A stretch of DNA of 64,000 nt from Liquidambar formosana. Lineage: Eukaryota; Streptophyta; Magnoliopsida; Saxifragales; Altingiaceae. The translations under genes and the position numbers were made by a program. The stretch is taken from positions 4,298,607-4,362,606 of the forward strand of contig CM077834.1 of NCBI GenBank assembly GCA_039720395.1, read 5' to 3'. A model generated the notes under the pieces. That model was given only the letters and a program-made list of their open reading frames with translations, did not search any database and was not told the origin of the DNA. Shown one piece after another: positions 48,871-61,144 of the stretch (position 1 is its first letter; each line of letters starts with the position of its first letter).

Positions 48871-49793
48871 TGTTTTTACTCTTAAAAAAAATGGTGTATA
48901 TACATAGCAACTCATTGGCTTCGGCCTTATTCCAGATTGGTTGTATAATATGAGCTGTTTTTTCCTTTTTCCCTTTTTTTTTTTTTTTTTTTTTTAGGTT
49001 AGTTTTGAACTCAAATCGTCCAACCCATAGTACAATAAGATAATCTAAGTGATAACATTATTGTCAATTTGTCATCTATCCTATTCTGTCACAGATACAT
49101 TCACTGTACTAAACCCAGTCTACGATATATATGGTATAACCTCATCACAAACTCACCTCTTCTACCACTGGCCCTTGTGACCTGGTAGTGCCCTTGTGGG
49201 TTGAGGTGTGGTTAGTCTATGGGTCAAATCCAAAGAAAATAAAAATAAAAACTCAATCCTCTTCTCTAATATTAGTTAGCGCTGGCAGCGATTGTTCCCC
49301 ATTATTGACCAAAATGTTTACATAATTAAAACCCTTATGCAGCAAAGGCTGCAGCACATGTGCCAGCCGATAGTTCAAAGCAGATCAACAGTACATCTGA
49401 TGAGTTCCTTTCTTTTTTACAATTTTTTCCTTTGCTAGAATACAATAGATGAGTTCTTGGATTGAGAGGAGATTACAGTCCTTGAAACCCAACCACTTTA
49501 GCTTTGCCACTAGATAAAAATGTCACAAAGTTGAACATTTTATTTTGTATAGCTATCAACGATGAGGAACAGATAGGAAACAAGACAATAATTAGATGTG
49601 CCGATAACAGTCTGTAATTTACAGAGTTGTTTTGAATTGATGCCTCACCATAACCATTTCGCAAACAAAGCACCAAAGAAGAACAAGAAAACCAAATAAA
49701 AAGGTTTCAACAATGACAGTAGTAAAGCCGATTTCACACCAGGACACACACAGACTAGGAGGAAATGATGGTTGTGTTTAACGATTGCTGGTA
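48871..49793. other. Intergenic DNA and SYP51 3'UTR
   Basis: A T-run at about 48977-48997, a possible second SINE fragment near 49185-49235, then the probable 3'UTR of the SNARE gene up to its stop at 49794. No further gene. Confidence 0.55.
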
Positions 49794-50181
49794 TTACAGG
49801 TATTTGATCAGCAAGTATATGACAGCAACCAGAACCACAATCCCAACAACTGCTAGCATCAAGCACATGCAGGAGCAACCACCCTTGGTGCGTTTGTTCA
49901 AAATTGCCAGGTTCCTCTGCACTCGCTGTCACCAAAATAACAGAAAAACCAAAAAGATTGTAATTTGAATTCCTCATAAATTATAACAGAAGATTCTGAT
50001 TCGGAATAAACAGATAAATAAAAGCCAATACTCATCAAGACAGGATTATTGACTCCAATTTTACATTAAAACCAAGGTGATTACTGATTATAGCACAAGG
50101 TAAATAACAACTTTTCCTGCAAACTGATTAATTTTGGAAACAACTTCATTCCATCAAAATCCAACCCCACACAAATTTCCC

Positions 50182-50212
<31 letters not shown>

Positions 50213-53200
50213 AAAAGAGGGGGGGGGGGGTCTCTCTCACCAGATGTCAAGCAAGTTACTAGCCCAAAGCCCAGAAAAGAGGAAAAATGAAACTCATACA
50301 AATGCTTGAGTTCCTAAAAATATTTAAATCACACAAATTATACTAAACTCTAATCTGGTTGCTTTTCTTTCCCTCCAAATTCACGAGTACCCTCAAGTAA
50401 TCCATAATCTGATGTTACCTACAATTCAAAGCTCACAAATTATTCACAAATATCCCAAATATAGTGAAAATTTCTGAATAATTTGTGAAAGTTTGAAACT
50501 ATTTCTACAACAATAAATTCTTCTCTTTCCCATACCAAATCACCAATTGTTTTTCCTCCGCTCAAATTCATTCATGAAGTGTTCTTAATTTATTCGCAAT
50601 CTAATCCCCATTTATACCCAAATTCCAGAAATTCCAAGCATATAAAATAACTTTTGACATCCAAAATCATCACTATCCACAGAAGAATATGAAAGATGAT
50701 TCATCGTATTCACCCAGGAGGTGCACCTCTGCTTATGAAGGGTACACGGTAATTTCATGCACTTCCTAAACAAGGGGTGCATGCTATTCAACAACTACAT
50801 TACTAGTAGGAGAATAACCTGTAGCCGGGAGTCTGTAACTTCCACATGTTGGTCCAAGTTATCCTGTGCAATGAAAGACAAGGAAACATAAACTTCAATA
50901 GAACAATACCTTCTACTAATTATTACTTATATATTTTTATATGAGACGGTCAAAGATGAAAAAAAGCTAAAAAAATAAACGAAACAATGAACAAAACCAT
51001 ACAATAAGTCTAGTGTGTAGGTCAAGTTCCTCATTGACTGCCAATGCAATATGTTTTGTACTTATAACTGTGTCCTCCAATTTCTCAAGGCCCTCATCTT
51101 GTTCTGCTTCAAAGGAAAACATAAAGATCCACATTACATAAACAAAATAACAAAAATAAGATAATTGTCATTCTGAAGAAGATACTTTTACTTGCCTTTC
51201 ATAATTTGTCGTTGAAGACCAACAAGTCCATAGTTGTCCAAGCCAGTTGTTCTGTTCATGGCATCAGCTGGCTTTATTTCTGGCCCAAGCAAGCTGTCTC
51301 TGTTAGCAAAGTTTGACATGTTCAATGTGGAGGCCATTTGGTTTACTTTTGATCTCAAATTTGTAAGCATGTCCCTGCGTCGGTTCATCTCTTTCTCCGA
51401 TCTGCGCACAACAAAAAGTAGCATAAAAAAACTTCAGAAAACAATAATAATTACAAGAACAACAACGCATTACTTTCGCATGATAGAGTAATGTCAAAAG
51501 TCACCAAATTCGATCAACAGAACATTCACATTGACTTATCCAAAAAAATACATTTACACAACAAAACAGGTAGAGCATGTTTATAAACTCCTCGAGAAAT
51601 GTTCATTAAAATGTCAACATATTAAAAGACTATCCTTAGCACCACAAGGTATACCTTTTAGCTTTACTCTATTTGCAAGGTCTGAGTGGAAGCTTGCAAC
51701 AGTGATGAACAGGTGTACCAATGAGATCTTAACTAAAAACTTTCGACCTACTTGGATAAATATAAGAAGGAAGACTTGTATAGCCAACCCAGAATTGTTG
51801 CAATAACACAGCAGTGATTATATAGATTTAACTTATGTGGATATATAAGACAACACAAGGAATAATAAAAATAAGATTAGAAAAGAGATTCAACACATTC
51901 CAAGCTAATTCTCAGGCTCTTCATTTCCTTTTTCCTTTTTCCTTTTAAAACTAAATCCTCCCTATAATTGGTTGTTACCGCATTGCATAAGAGCCAGATG
52001 TCAAGTTAAATTACCTCAACGGTATGGATTTTAGTGCTTCAAATTTAGAAGAGAATACAGATAGATCTGCATACCATATTTTAGTGATTCAAATTCAGTG
52101 GGAGCTGGTAAAATCATCATAAATTGCCTTTTTGTTTCCCTTTTTTTCTTTTCTGGTCAGTAATAGTCTTATTATTTTTGTACAAATTTGATTTAGAGTG
52201 TTACTACTTACTATATAACTTTATGTCACATTATGAACTGGTTATGTATCGGCTAATACTTATTAGTACAGCAAATAAGCATCATGAAACATCAATTTAT
52301 TGTCCAACATCTGAGACAATTTTCTGGGATTGTAACTTGATATATGTATTGAACCATAAATATGGCTTAGACCTCACTAATCCCCATGTGTATCAAAGCA
52401 AAACATCTTGGTATTGGCCAACACTTCAAACCATCTCTTTAAGCATCGATGAAGAAGTTCCTTATCTCTGATTTCATTACTCCTTTGACATAATTTCAAT
52501 GCAAGCAGGTTTACCATCGAAGGCATTAAAAAGGCCAGGGTAAAGGAAAAAAGGAGTGTGAATTGAGACCATTAGAAAAGGCATGAAAGCCTATGATTTT
52601 ATAGTAATATACCTAAATGTTGGGCTAAAAGGTCATTAAAACAAGTAAATAACAGTAGAATGATGAAAAAGATTCCATGTAGCCAACACCAAGTAGTTGG
52701 ATAAGGATTTCTTAACTTGAAGCGTCCTATTATGACCCACTTAATAGAGAAGAACCATGAAAGGCTAATACGAAACAAAAGCAGCAGAACAAAACCACCA
52801 TCATAACAATGCAAAATATATAGCCAGCGTGGCAATTCAAAATTTAATTGGAAAGTGAGGAAAAAACATTAATTATTCTTATCATGTGACGGTAACCATG
52901 AGGACACTAAGGTAGACAAATTAATAAAATCCTGTTCTATTGTTGCAATAGCACGTCCATGTCTAAATACATTGGTGCAATTGACTACAGAATTGGTGCA
53001 ATTGACTACAAAACACTTACATTTGCTGTTTTCCAGGAAGCTTCGACAAAAGGGACTGTAGGCTATCAAGTCTAGTCCCCAATATTGTAATCTTTCTCCG
53101 TATAGCAGAAGAGTGACGCTGCATTTCAGGTCCTGATGCAGGCAACGAACTCCTTTCAGAAATCATGCCATTGATATCATCAGCAAGTTTTGATGCTTCG

Positions 53201-53238
53201 TTATATTCCTTCATCCATGAGTCCCCAGATGATGCCAT
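49794..53238 (-). CDS. SYP51: Qc-SNARE of the SYP51/SYP52 type
   Basis: Tail-anchored Qc-SNARE acting in fusion at trans-Golgi, prevacuolar and vacuolar membranes. Five coding exons on the minus strand: 53021-53238, 51196-51401, 51003-51103, 50819-50863, 49794-49925. Phases agree and give 233 residues (Arabidopsis SYP51 has 232). The start MASSGDSWMKEYNEA matches the family. The N-terminal helical domain contains SAIRRKITILGTRLDSLQS and NLRSKVNQMASTLNMSNFAN. The SNARE motif runs from EQDEGLEKLE to RVQRNLAILN, followed by a Cys-rich GGCSCMC and a C-terminal membrane anchor of about 20 residues. The zero-layer position, expected Gln, reads His (ELDLHTRL). Intron 2 uses a GC donor (AAAG|GCAAGT). 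A 5'UTR intron of about 4.4 kb is predicted (53243-57657). SYP51 versus SYP52 cannot be decided. Confidence 0.94.
50179..50230 (+). repeat. C24-A14-G12 homopolymer cluster in SYP51 intron 4
   Basis: A C-run (50179-50202), an A-run (50203-50216) and a G-run (50219-50230), complementary enough to form a hairpin with an A loop, in the intron between 49926 and 50818. Confidence 0.85.
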
Positions 53239-53654
53239 TGATCTGAAAGATGCAAGACAGACTATTCAATAGTTAATTTAATTAGAAAACAATTTATTAT
53301 AAAATTAAAAAAAAAAATACAAGGCAAAAGCACTTTTACACAGTTAGGCCACAATCTGAATGATGCAAAAATAAAATAAATGAAAAATAGCATAAAATAA
53401 AGATTAAATATGAATATGAAACGTATGAGAAAAGATGGAATACATCTTAATTAGCATCCATCAGAAGCAGTACAAGTCAATATCTGCAACCTAGTGCTGA
53501 AAATTATCATGTACAATGCAAAAGTCCAGAAGCATGTAATACCACAAGATTCCACGACATCGTTTTCCACATAGCAGAAAAATGTAGAAATATCAGTTTT
53601 TGCTAAGAATTCAACTAAAACTCTTCTCTCCATCTCTCATATACACATTCTTAA

Positions 53655-53788
53655 TCACATCTGTAGTTCCTTCTTATTCTAATTACGCTTGAATCAATTT
53701 CCTTATTTACACCGAAATTACTCACATCTGTAGTTCCTTCTTATTCTAATTATGCTTGAATCAATTTCCTTATTACACTGAAATTACT
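53655..53788 (+). repeat. Tandem duplication, 67-bp period
   Basis: Two adjacent units starting TCACATCTGTAGTTCCTTC, nearly identical. Confidence 0.88.
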
Positions 53789-54749
53789 TAAATCATCCGC
53801 TCTCAATAAGGACCCTTCAATCACCATGTGAACTTAATTCCGTGGAAAAAAAAATACACAAGTCCTAATAAAAAATCCAATAAGAATACTTAAACAAATG
53901 CTTTGTAGTGGTGCGACAATGGTGGTGGTGGTAGTTCTGATAGTGATGAAGGAGTTTTAGTGGTGCTGATGAACATTGTGAGGCTGATGTGGCAATGGAA
54001 TGTCGGAAGTGACAGTGATGATGGTGAAACTGGAAGGTTGTTGGAAGTGGCAATGGTCTAGCGCTGGTAGTGAACAGTAAACAAAAGTTGGCAATGGGGG
54101 CAGCAGCAACAATGATGGAGGTGGCAGTGTCAGCAATTCCGTATAGAAGATTGCACTCCAAAAATAAGTTTTGGAACTAACGGTGCCAAATCCAATTCTT
54201 GGAACCAAAAACACATTCACCAAATAGTAAAGACTATACATAACAAATATTCAATTGAAGGCTATTTGGGCCTTGAATACTTTGAACATATCCCACCAAA
54301 AATCATACTTTTGGCTTAACCTCCATGACCAAACTCTCATTCAACCAAGAAGCTTCTGTACGAAAAAAATGACTATTCAGTTACACAAGCAATTACATCA
54401 AGATCTTTCTAGCAGTTGGAAGTCCCCATCATAGATCAATTTTGATCATGTCAAATTTATATATCATAATACTCTCATAATACTATATATGCAAGTATTG
54501 AGATATATAGCTCTTGTTACGTCATCTAAAAGCATATCCTACTACCCCAGGTAACTGTCCTGAAAAAAACTCCATACTCCCTCTACAATATTTTATCTAT
54601 CCTAATTAGATTATCACATTAGCATACAATACAAAAAAAGTAAGAAAACTAATAATTAAAAACACAGTATCACCAAATATGAACACAACCCAATAGTTTC
54701 ATGCCCAAATGTGGATAACAACAATACATGAAAGAGTATGATTCACATA

Positions 54750-56829
54750 TCTATACTACCTATAAAAAGATGAATGTAAGAAAAACTTTTGATTGACTAA
54801 TATACCCTTATTTTAATTTTTAAATACACAACTACCCACCCTTCTACATATATAGGAAATATAGTAATATGAAAACTATAATTCTAAAACACATACCTTA
54901 ATATATAAAACACAAATAAGAATTCAAAGGAAACGGAAACTATAATTCCTATATAATAAATAGAAATTTATAGGAATATGGAAACTATAATTCTAAAACA
55001 CATACTTTAATATATTCTAAAAAATCTAATGCTCTCTTTAAACGTTTACTCTAAACATTATGTTTCTCCGAACCATTGCTCTAATCATTCCTCCTTTCGT
55101 CTTCCCCTTCATACTCCATAATATGGAGTATAAACAATTACAGGATGTCCTTTTTTCTGTTTTCAATATATTGATATTTGTTACTCTTTTCATCTTTTTT
55201 TCTTTTCAGTCAGGCATAATCTCCAGAAGAAGTCTACAGAATAGACATAATCAGTCCCGCCTTTTAATTTTTTAGGTTGCAGAGAAGGCATAATCGATGT
55301 CGTTCGAGAGTCTCCAAAGTAGAGAATATCAAGGTTACCAGAAGAAGGTTCTCTATCTTACAAGTTAATTCAAATCCAACGTGAAACCCTAGCTTTTTTT
55401 ATTGTCTTTCGTAATTTTACATTGTCTAATTACAGCATTCGGTGGCTTTAAATTGTATAAGTTCCGTGGCACAAACAACTCGAATTTGGTACATAGAGCC
55501 ACACGGATATGTAAGTTTCTTTGGTTAATATGTCCCCAATTCCTATTCTTATTTGGATGCTTTTTTCATTCTTCATAGATTTATTTTTTTCCTTGTTGGT
55601 TTACATCTATTAAATATGGAATTGCATACTTAACAATGATCAGAAGGTCAAAACGGGGAGACGAAGCAAGACAAAAAAAATTTGAATTTTAGATAATATC
55701 CCATTATCCTTTGACTCTTTTCCACAGCCCATGATCAAAACTGAGTTTTAGAATTGAAATTTTATTTTATCAAGGCTTTTGTGTAAATCAAGTCAGATTC
55801 TATTTTGAAATAAAAATCAAAGAAAAATAAATTTTGTTTAAGAGTCCTAGCCTAATTTGAAAAGAATAAATAAAATTCAAATAATGTTAACTTATGAAGT
55901 CACTCATATAAACATGTTGTCCATGAAATTTTTTAAAATTTTGGTGCTTATTCTACTTAGTTTCAAATTTGGAGTTTTCCTTGGATTCCTAACATTGTAG
56001 TTTGCGCTTGGAAAATGATATTACTTAGACACAGCTTGGTTTTGTTGCATATGAAGTTAACAAAAACTAAATAGAAGCAGTAACTATTTCTATTATAATA
56101 ACTTCAGCATTGCATGCAAAGGCTGAAGAGTTTTTGTGCTATTATTTTTGCTAAGCAGTATCAATTTATAACACTTCACTTGTTATCTGGTAATATGAGT
56201 ATTGTACTGTATTTGACAGAGAAGCAATTTACGAACATTGATTGGTTGTAAATCTCTAATAATGGTGTTACAATGTTTATGAGCTTAAGTACAATTTTTA
56301 TAGTTTTGCAGAATGATTGGGAGGATCCATGAGCTCAGAATTTTTCTGAATTATGTCGTATCAGCTCTTGTATTTTTAAAAAACCCTTGGGTAATTGTGG
56401 TTACCAATTGGATTAGAAAAGGTAATTCAGATTGTTTATCTTAATATGCTGAAGAAATTTTATGGATAGTTGTACCATCTACACAATCTGGCAGTGGTAG
56501 TTATTGGAGATTTTTCGAACACACAGGTTTGAAATATTGATGTTCATCTTATTGGAATTACAGGAATTTTTTCATGTTAGCAACCCAACGAAAATGCATT
56601 TATTCAAAAAAAAAAAATCTCAAAACCCTTTTATAGCTATGATACTCTTACCAAATAATGAAAGTGTCCATGAAAATCAAACAGGCTAGGATAATTGAGT
56701 CCAAATATGATTCCAAAAACTAAATTATAATTATATATTAACAATTTTAATTAAATTTCTAGATTTTTTTTTTTATTTATCAAAATCGCAGAAAATTAGC
56801 CACGTGCCACGCACGTGTGCACCAACTAG
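54750..56829 (+). mobile_element. Non-autonomous Helitron
   Basis: Starts TCTATACTACC right after an A (54749) and ends CTAG (56826-56829) right before a T, i.e. inserted between A and T without duplication. Just before the end is a hairpin CACGTGC-CAC-GCACGTG (56801-56817), 8 bp before CTAG. These are the defining Helitron termini. No Rep/helicase ORF is present in its 2.1 kb, so it depends on a relative. Short stretches at 55060-55480 might be captured gene pieces but were not recognised. Confidence 0.78.
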
Positions 56830-57657
56830 TAATCCATAAACTTACCAACGAGAATCTCAAACTAAAAATGACACAAAAACCAGTGGAGCTCAATCCAAAT
56901 TAAAAAATTCCAAATTCTCCTCTACATACACACACAAATACATAGATAAAGGCAAATGCACTGTCTACTTCATTCCTTCATTCAATTAGGACCTCTTTGG
57001 TTGTCCCATGGAATTTTAATGGCTCCACTGCTATTTTACCTAGTATTGAAGTTACAAATCTATCACCTTGAAAACTGGTACAGGATCAATTTTAAGAATT
57101 CATTAAAAAAAATCAATTCTTTTGGTGAAGAAGATTCATAAAATGCTGTGATTATCCTGCTGCCATTCTCTTGAATCCCCACCACCCCTTTTTGTAAACA
57201 GATTGCCCAATTCATAACATTGAATCCCCATTCCCCTCACAAAATTAATTATAAATACAGAATGAAACAAAATAATTTCCATGGGACATTCAAGCATGCG
57301 CCTTAAGCGATTCCATATCGTAAAAGCCATTCTGTAAATCCATAGTCAAGCCGTTAAAACCCCTCCAATCGTTTCCCAGCTCAATACCTAACAACAGATA
57401 CCATTACTATCGTCCTCCCCTTCAAATTACACAAACTAGAAACCAAGCTAAACCCTAAAGATCTCAAATCACATTGTGCTATTACAAATTGTACCGCTTA
57501 TACATATATAAACAATGATACAAATCGTACTATATATAAATATAAACCGATTGAAAAAATTGGACAATTTAGGGCATCCACAATTCCAAAAAATACTCGA
57601 ATTGAATATATATATGAAAACAAATTGGTGATTGCGTAATAAAGCAGATCCAAATAC

Positions 57658-57870
57658 CTGAATTTGAAATAAATCCAACAGAGGAGGTGAGAATGATCAG
57701 GTTGATATGCAGATTGAGAAAGTATGTATAGGCTCTCTCTCTCTGGAAATCGCAGTTTGCTTTGGAGAGAATGGGATGAAGATCGGAAAGCTTTTCGAAT
57801 TGTTGCTTTTGATTTTGATTTGATTGGGTGATTGATGGGGGAATATAATATGATGGGAGACGACACACGG
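57658..57870 (-). other. Predicted SYP51 5'UTR exon
   Basis: Sequence between the presumed donor (57657) and about 57870, with CT/GA-rich stretches on the minus strand. The transcription start is not determined. The overlapping minus-strand ORFs are not supported as coding. Confidence 0.4.
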
Positions 57871-58909
57871 CGCCACCACTACCCGGCAGAGTTTGTCCGG
57901 CCCCGTCGTCGTCTACGTCAGATAATTATATATGGAATGTTTGTGTAGAAGAGCTGGAATAATTCCTTGGAGACGACGCCGTTTTTGGATCTTATGCAAC
58001 ACGACTTGTCGAGCGGTTGAGCCTATTGTTTCTTAAAACGAAGCGTTCCAGTTGCCCACCTAAAAACGCACGGTGTTTTTCCTCCCTGGAACAGGATGAC
58101 AATGTTTTTGTTGTTTTCTTCTTCTTCTATGGAGGGATAAACCCGGAACTTATGATTGCTGAGTTATGATTTCTTGCTATTCATATTATCTTCACGAATT
58201 CCCTAAACAAGAATGAAATGAACATTGCCATAGCAAACGCACGACATATTGGACTTTCAGAGTCATAAAATGCACACTTTTTCATGCCTCCCCACAATGA
58301 AGTGCACAATTTTCAATTTTGCTTAGGGGTATAACGGATTGGACAAGTTGGAATGGCCGTCTAAGCTTAACCCGTAGGGTTAAACTCTCTTCAACTCGTA
58401 CATTAACTCGAGGTCATCTGTCCATGATCAAATTGAGTTTAATTTTTTGAGCTTGGGCTGCTCATGAGTTGGGTGGGCTAAACGGACTTTTTTGAATATT
58501 TTTTACTTAGACATGCTGATCGACCTCATTTTCAAGCAAAGCAACTAGTATACCAAATCAATTAAACCTTCAGTTTCTCATGATTATAAAGAGTTAAAAT
58601 GCATACCTTAACGAAGCATATACATATGCACCCTCGAAACTAAGACTTTCGCAAATCATTAGACCCAAGATCCATTAGCATCATATATATGCAATTCACT
58701 GACATATATATTGGAAATTAATTGCACATAGAGCAATAGTGATCAATTACCATTGATTCTAAATAACAAATGAAGGAGGATTCAAAGGAAGTAAATATTA
58801 CTTATTGAAGCAAAAAATAAATAAATAAAACCATCGTTGAATATTTTATTGAATACCAAATACCAAATGTAGGAGGATCCAAGCCAGAAAATAAGACTAA
58901 TTAAAGAAG
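57871..58909. other. Intergenic, SYP51 promoter side; no gene
   Basis: A relatively GC-rich stretch (57870-58100) next to the predicted SYP51 start, then AT-rich DNA. No repeat family or ORF was recognised. Confidence 0.55.
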
Positions 58910-59325
58910 GGTCAGGCTATTGCCACCGCATAAAATACTCTAAGCTCCCCACTTAATTTATATTTTTTTAAGTTTTATGAAAAATATAAAAAAAATTTAT
59001 GAAAACTAATCACGTAGTCTACTAGAAAACATCATTCCAGATAACTTTGTAGAAGAATTTGTTTCCAAAATTTGTCATTTAGGTACACTTTTTGGCCATT
59101 TTTTGGCCATTTTTCATGAAAAATGAAATAAAGATTGTAAATGACCAAAAAGTCTGCTTAAATAATAGATTTTGGAAAAACTTCATTCTATAAAGTTGTT
59201 CAGAACGATGTTTTCTAGTGAACAATGTGATTAGTTTTCATAAAAACCTTTTATATTTTTTATAAAATCTTAAAAAGTGCAAACTAACGGGATTTGGAGT
59301 ACTTTATATGGTGGCAATAGCCCTC
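58910..59325. mobile_element. Foldback MULE-type MITE, copy G
   Basis: A 416-bp palindrome with 9-bp flanks TTAAAGAAG / TTAAAGAAA (58901-58909, 59326-59334; 8 of 9). The arms carry GGCTATTGCCACCGCATAAA, the type shared with copy H. Confidence 0.88.
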
Positions 59326-59334
59326 TTAAAGAAA

Positions 59335-60715
59335 AACAAAAAGTTAAAATGTTTTACTTATGACTCTTTCTTCTCTCCTCTCTCTTTCTTCTCACCCTGG
59401 AGTTGCAGAGTAAAGAGAGAAAGTGTAGAGAACAGAACACAAGAACAAAAGAGGAGGCAAAGTAAAAATTAAATAAAGACCACACTTGATGATGCTTAAA
59501 AATAAAGCAAAGTGCATCAATTCAAGAGACTGGAAATCAGATTTGCATTTAACTCAATAAAAGTTACCAGAAATAGGAAATAAAAATCCTTAAATTTCCC
59601 ACCAGCCAAACAATATAAGCATTATAGGTTTACCTCTGCGAAGAATGAAAATCTTCGATAAGCATCACAACGGTAGAATGAGGATCTTCAATCAGCTTTT
59701 GAATGCAGATATTGAGGGTGAGGGATATCGAATATGGGGGGCAATGGAAGGAGAGAGAAGACATGGGTTTACGGGATAGAGAGATATCGCTTTTTACCCT
59801 TTCTTTTAATTTTTATCTTGTATTGAAAGCGCTTTTAATAACGCCAATTTCTCATATAGAAAGCGCTAATCGGTAACGCCGCTGTCAGTTATGTTAAAAG
59901 CGGCAGTCGTACTGCCGGAAATGAAATTGCTACTATTAATGACGCTTTTAGTGTATTTTCAGTTTTAGGATATTGAAAGCGCTATTTAGTGATAACGCTT
60001 TATGTTATAATGAAAGCGCTTTTAGTAATCGCGCTTTCAAATTTTTTTTAAAAGAGGCTTTTTTGTTGCCCGTGTTTCACTGCTATTCAAAATAAACTAC
60101 GGAGTAGCTTCGAAACATGCAAGTATTTATTTTAAAAAATAATATTATTGGAAAATAAAAAATTTAATAGAATACTTATTCTTTAAAATAGTAAAATGTA
60201 TTTAATATGTCAATTAAATTTTAAAGATATTGAGAAAATAAATTAAATAGTTAAATCAAAATAATATTTGGTACGATGTTAGAATTATGTATCACACAAA
60301 TTTAATTACACTCCTAAAAAAGACAAATTATTTTGAAAAACAATTAATTTAATGGTGGAAGCTTATGGGGAAAAAAAAAAAAGAGAGATAACATGTTATG
60401 TTATTCTGTGGAAAATTTTTAAGATTCTTTAAAACCTAGCCCATCCCATGGTCACAGTTTTGACATGTTAGTATATAACAAAGTAAGTATAGTCGTCGAA
60501 GGTGTCTCAAAATCTAATAGTATAAATTATAGAATGCATAACAATAATAATTTTGGCCTTCCACGAGAGTTTTGAGTGGATTTCGCATTGTAAAAGCTTG
60601 GAGGAAAAAATATCAAAAATTTGTTTCAGATTAGAGCATAAAAAGAGGAGAGAAAATTTTATAAAGAAATAGAGAGAGGGAGAAGAGCAGTGAGCACAAA
60701 AAAAAAAGTTGGAAA
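59335..60715. other. Intergenic with a cluster of GAAAGCGCT motifs
   Basis: 59820-60045 contains at least four GAAAGCGCT motifs plus AACGCC/GACGCTTTT variants in both orientations, ending GCGCTTTCAAA. Such clusters resemble the subterminal repeats of CACTA-type transposons, but no CACTA termini were found. The rest is AT-rich with no gene. Confidence 0.5.
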
Positions 60716-60724
60716 AACTATCTT

Positions 60725-61137
60725 GAGGGAGGCTTTTGACACCACATAAAGTACTTTAAACCCCCCTTAGTTTACACTTTTTAAGGCTTTATGAAAAATT
60801 TAAAAGGTCCTACGAAAATTAGCCACGTGGTTCACTAGAAAACATCATTCTGAACAACTTTGTAAAAGAAAAATTTTTCAACATTTGTCATTTAAGTGGA
60901 CTTATTAGCCAATTATAATTTCTATTTCATTTTCCATGAAAAATTGTTAAAAAATCTACTTAAATGACATATTTTGGGAAAAAAAAAATCCTTCTATAAA
61001 GTTGTCTGAAATGATGTTTTCTAGTAAATTACATGACTAGTATTCATAAAAAATATTTACATTTTTCATAAAACCTTAAAAAATATAAACTAAGTAGGGG
61101 GCTTAAAGTATTTTATGTGGTGGCAATAGGCTAACCC
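60725..61137. mobile_element. Foldback MULE-type MITE, copy H
   Basis: A 413-bp palindrome with 9-bp flanks AACTATCTT / AATTATCTT (60716-60724, 61138-61146; 8 of 9). The arms (ACACCACATAAAGTACTTTA) are of the copy G type. Confidence 0.88.
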
Positions 61138-61144
61138 AATTATC

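Larger units (their letters stand above)
53243..57657 (-). other. Predicted SYP51 5'UTR intron
   Basis: Acceptor TTTCAG|ATCAATGG immediately before the ATG, and donor TTCAG|GTATTTGG at 57657/57658. It contains a tandem duplication (53655-53788), a GTG/TGG-rich low-complexity patch (about 53910-54130) and the Helitron at 54750-56829. No independent gene was seen. Confidence 0.55.

Noticed and set aside
53865..54241. Minus-strand His/Pro/Leu-rich ORFs of 94-98 codons
   Set aside because: Translation of a GTG/TGG-rich low-complexity patch in the 5'UTR intron.
55060..55275. 71-codon ORF inside the Helitron
   Set aside because: Hydrophobic low-complexity translation with no Rep, helicase or RPA motif; kept only as a possible captured fragment.
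57498..57879. Several overlapping minus-strand ORFs near the SYP51 5'UTR exon
   Set aside because: Mutually overlapping frames of one CT-rich leader; the SNARE start codon at 53238 has clear family support.
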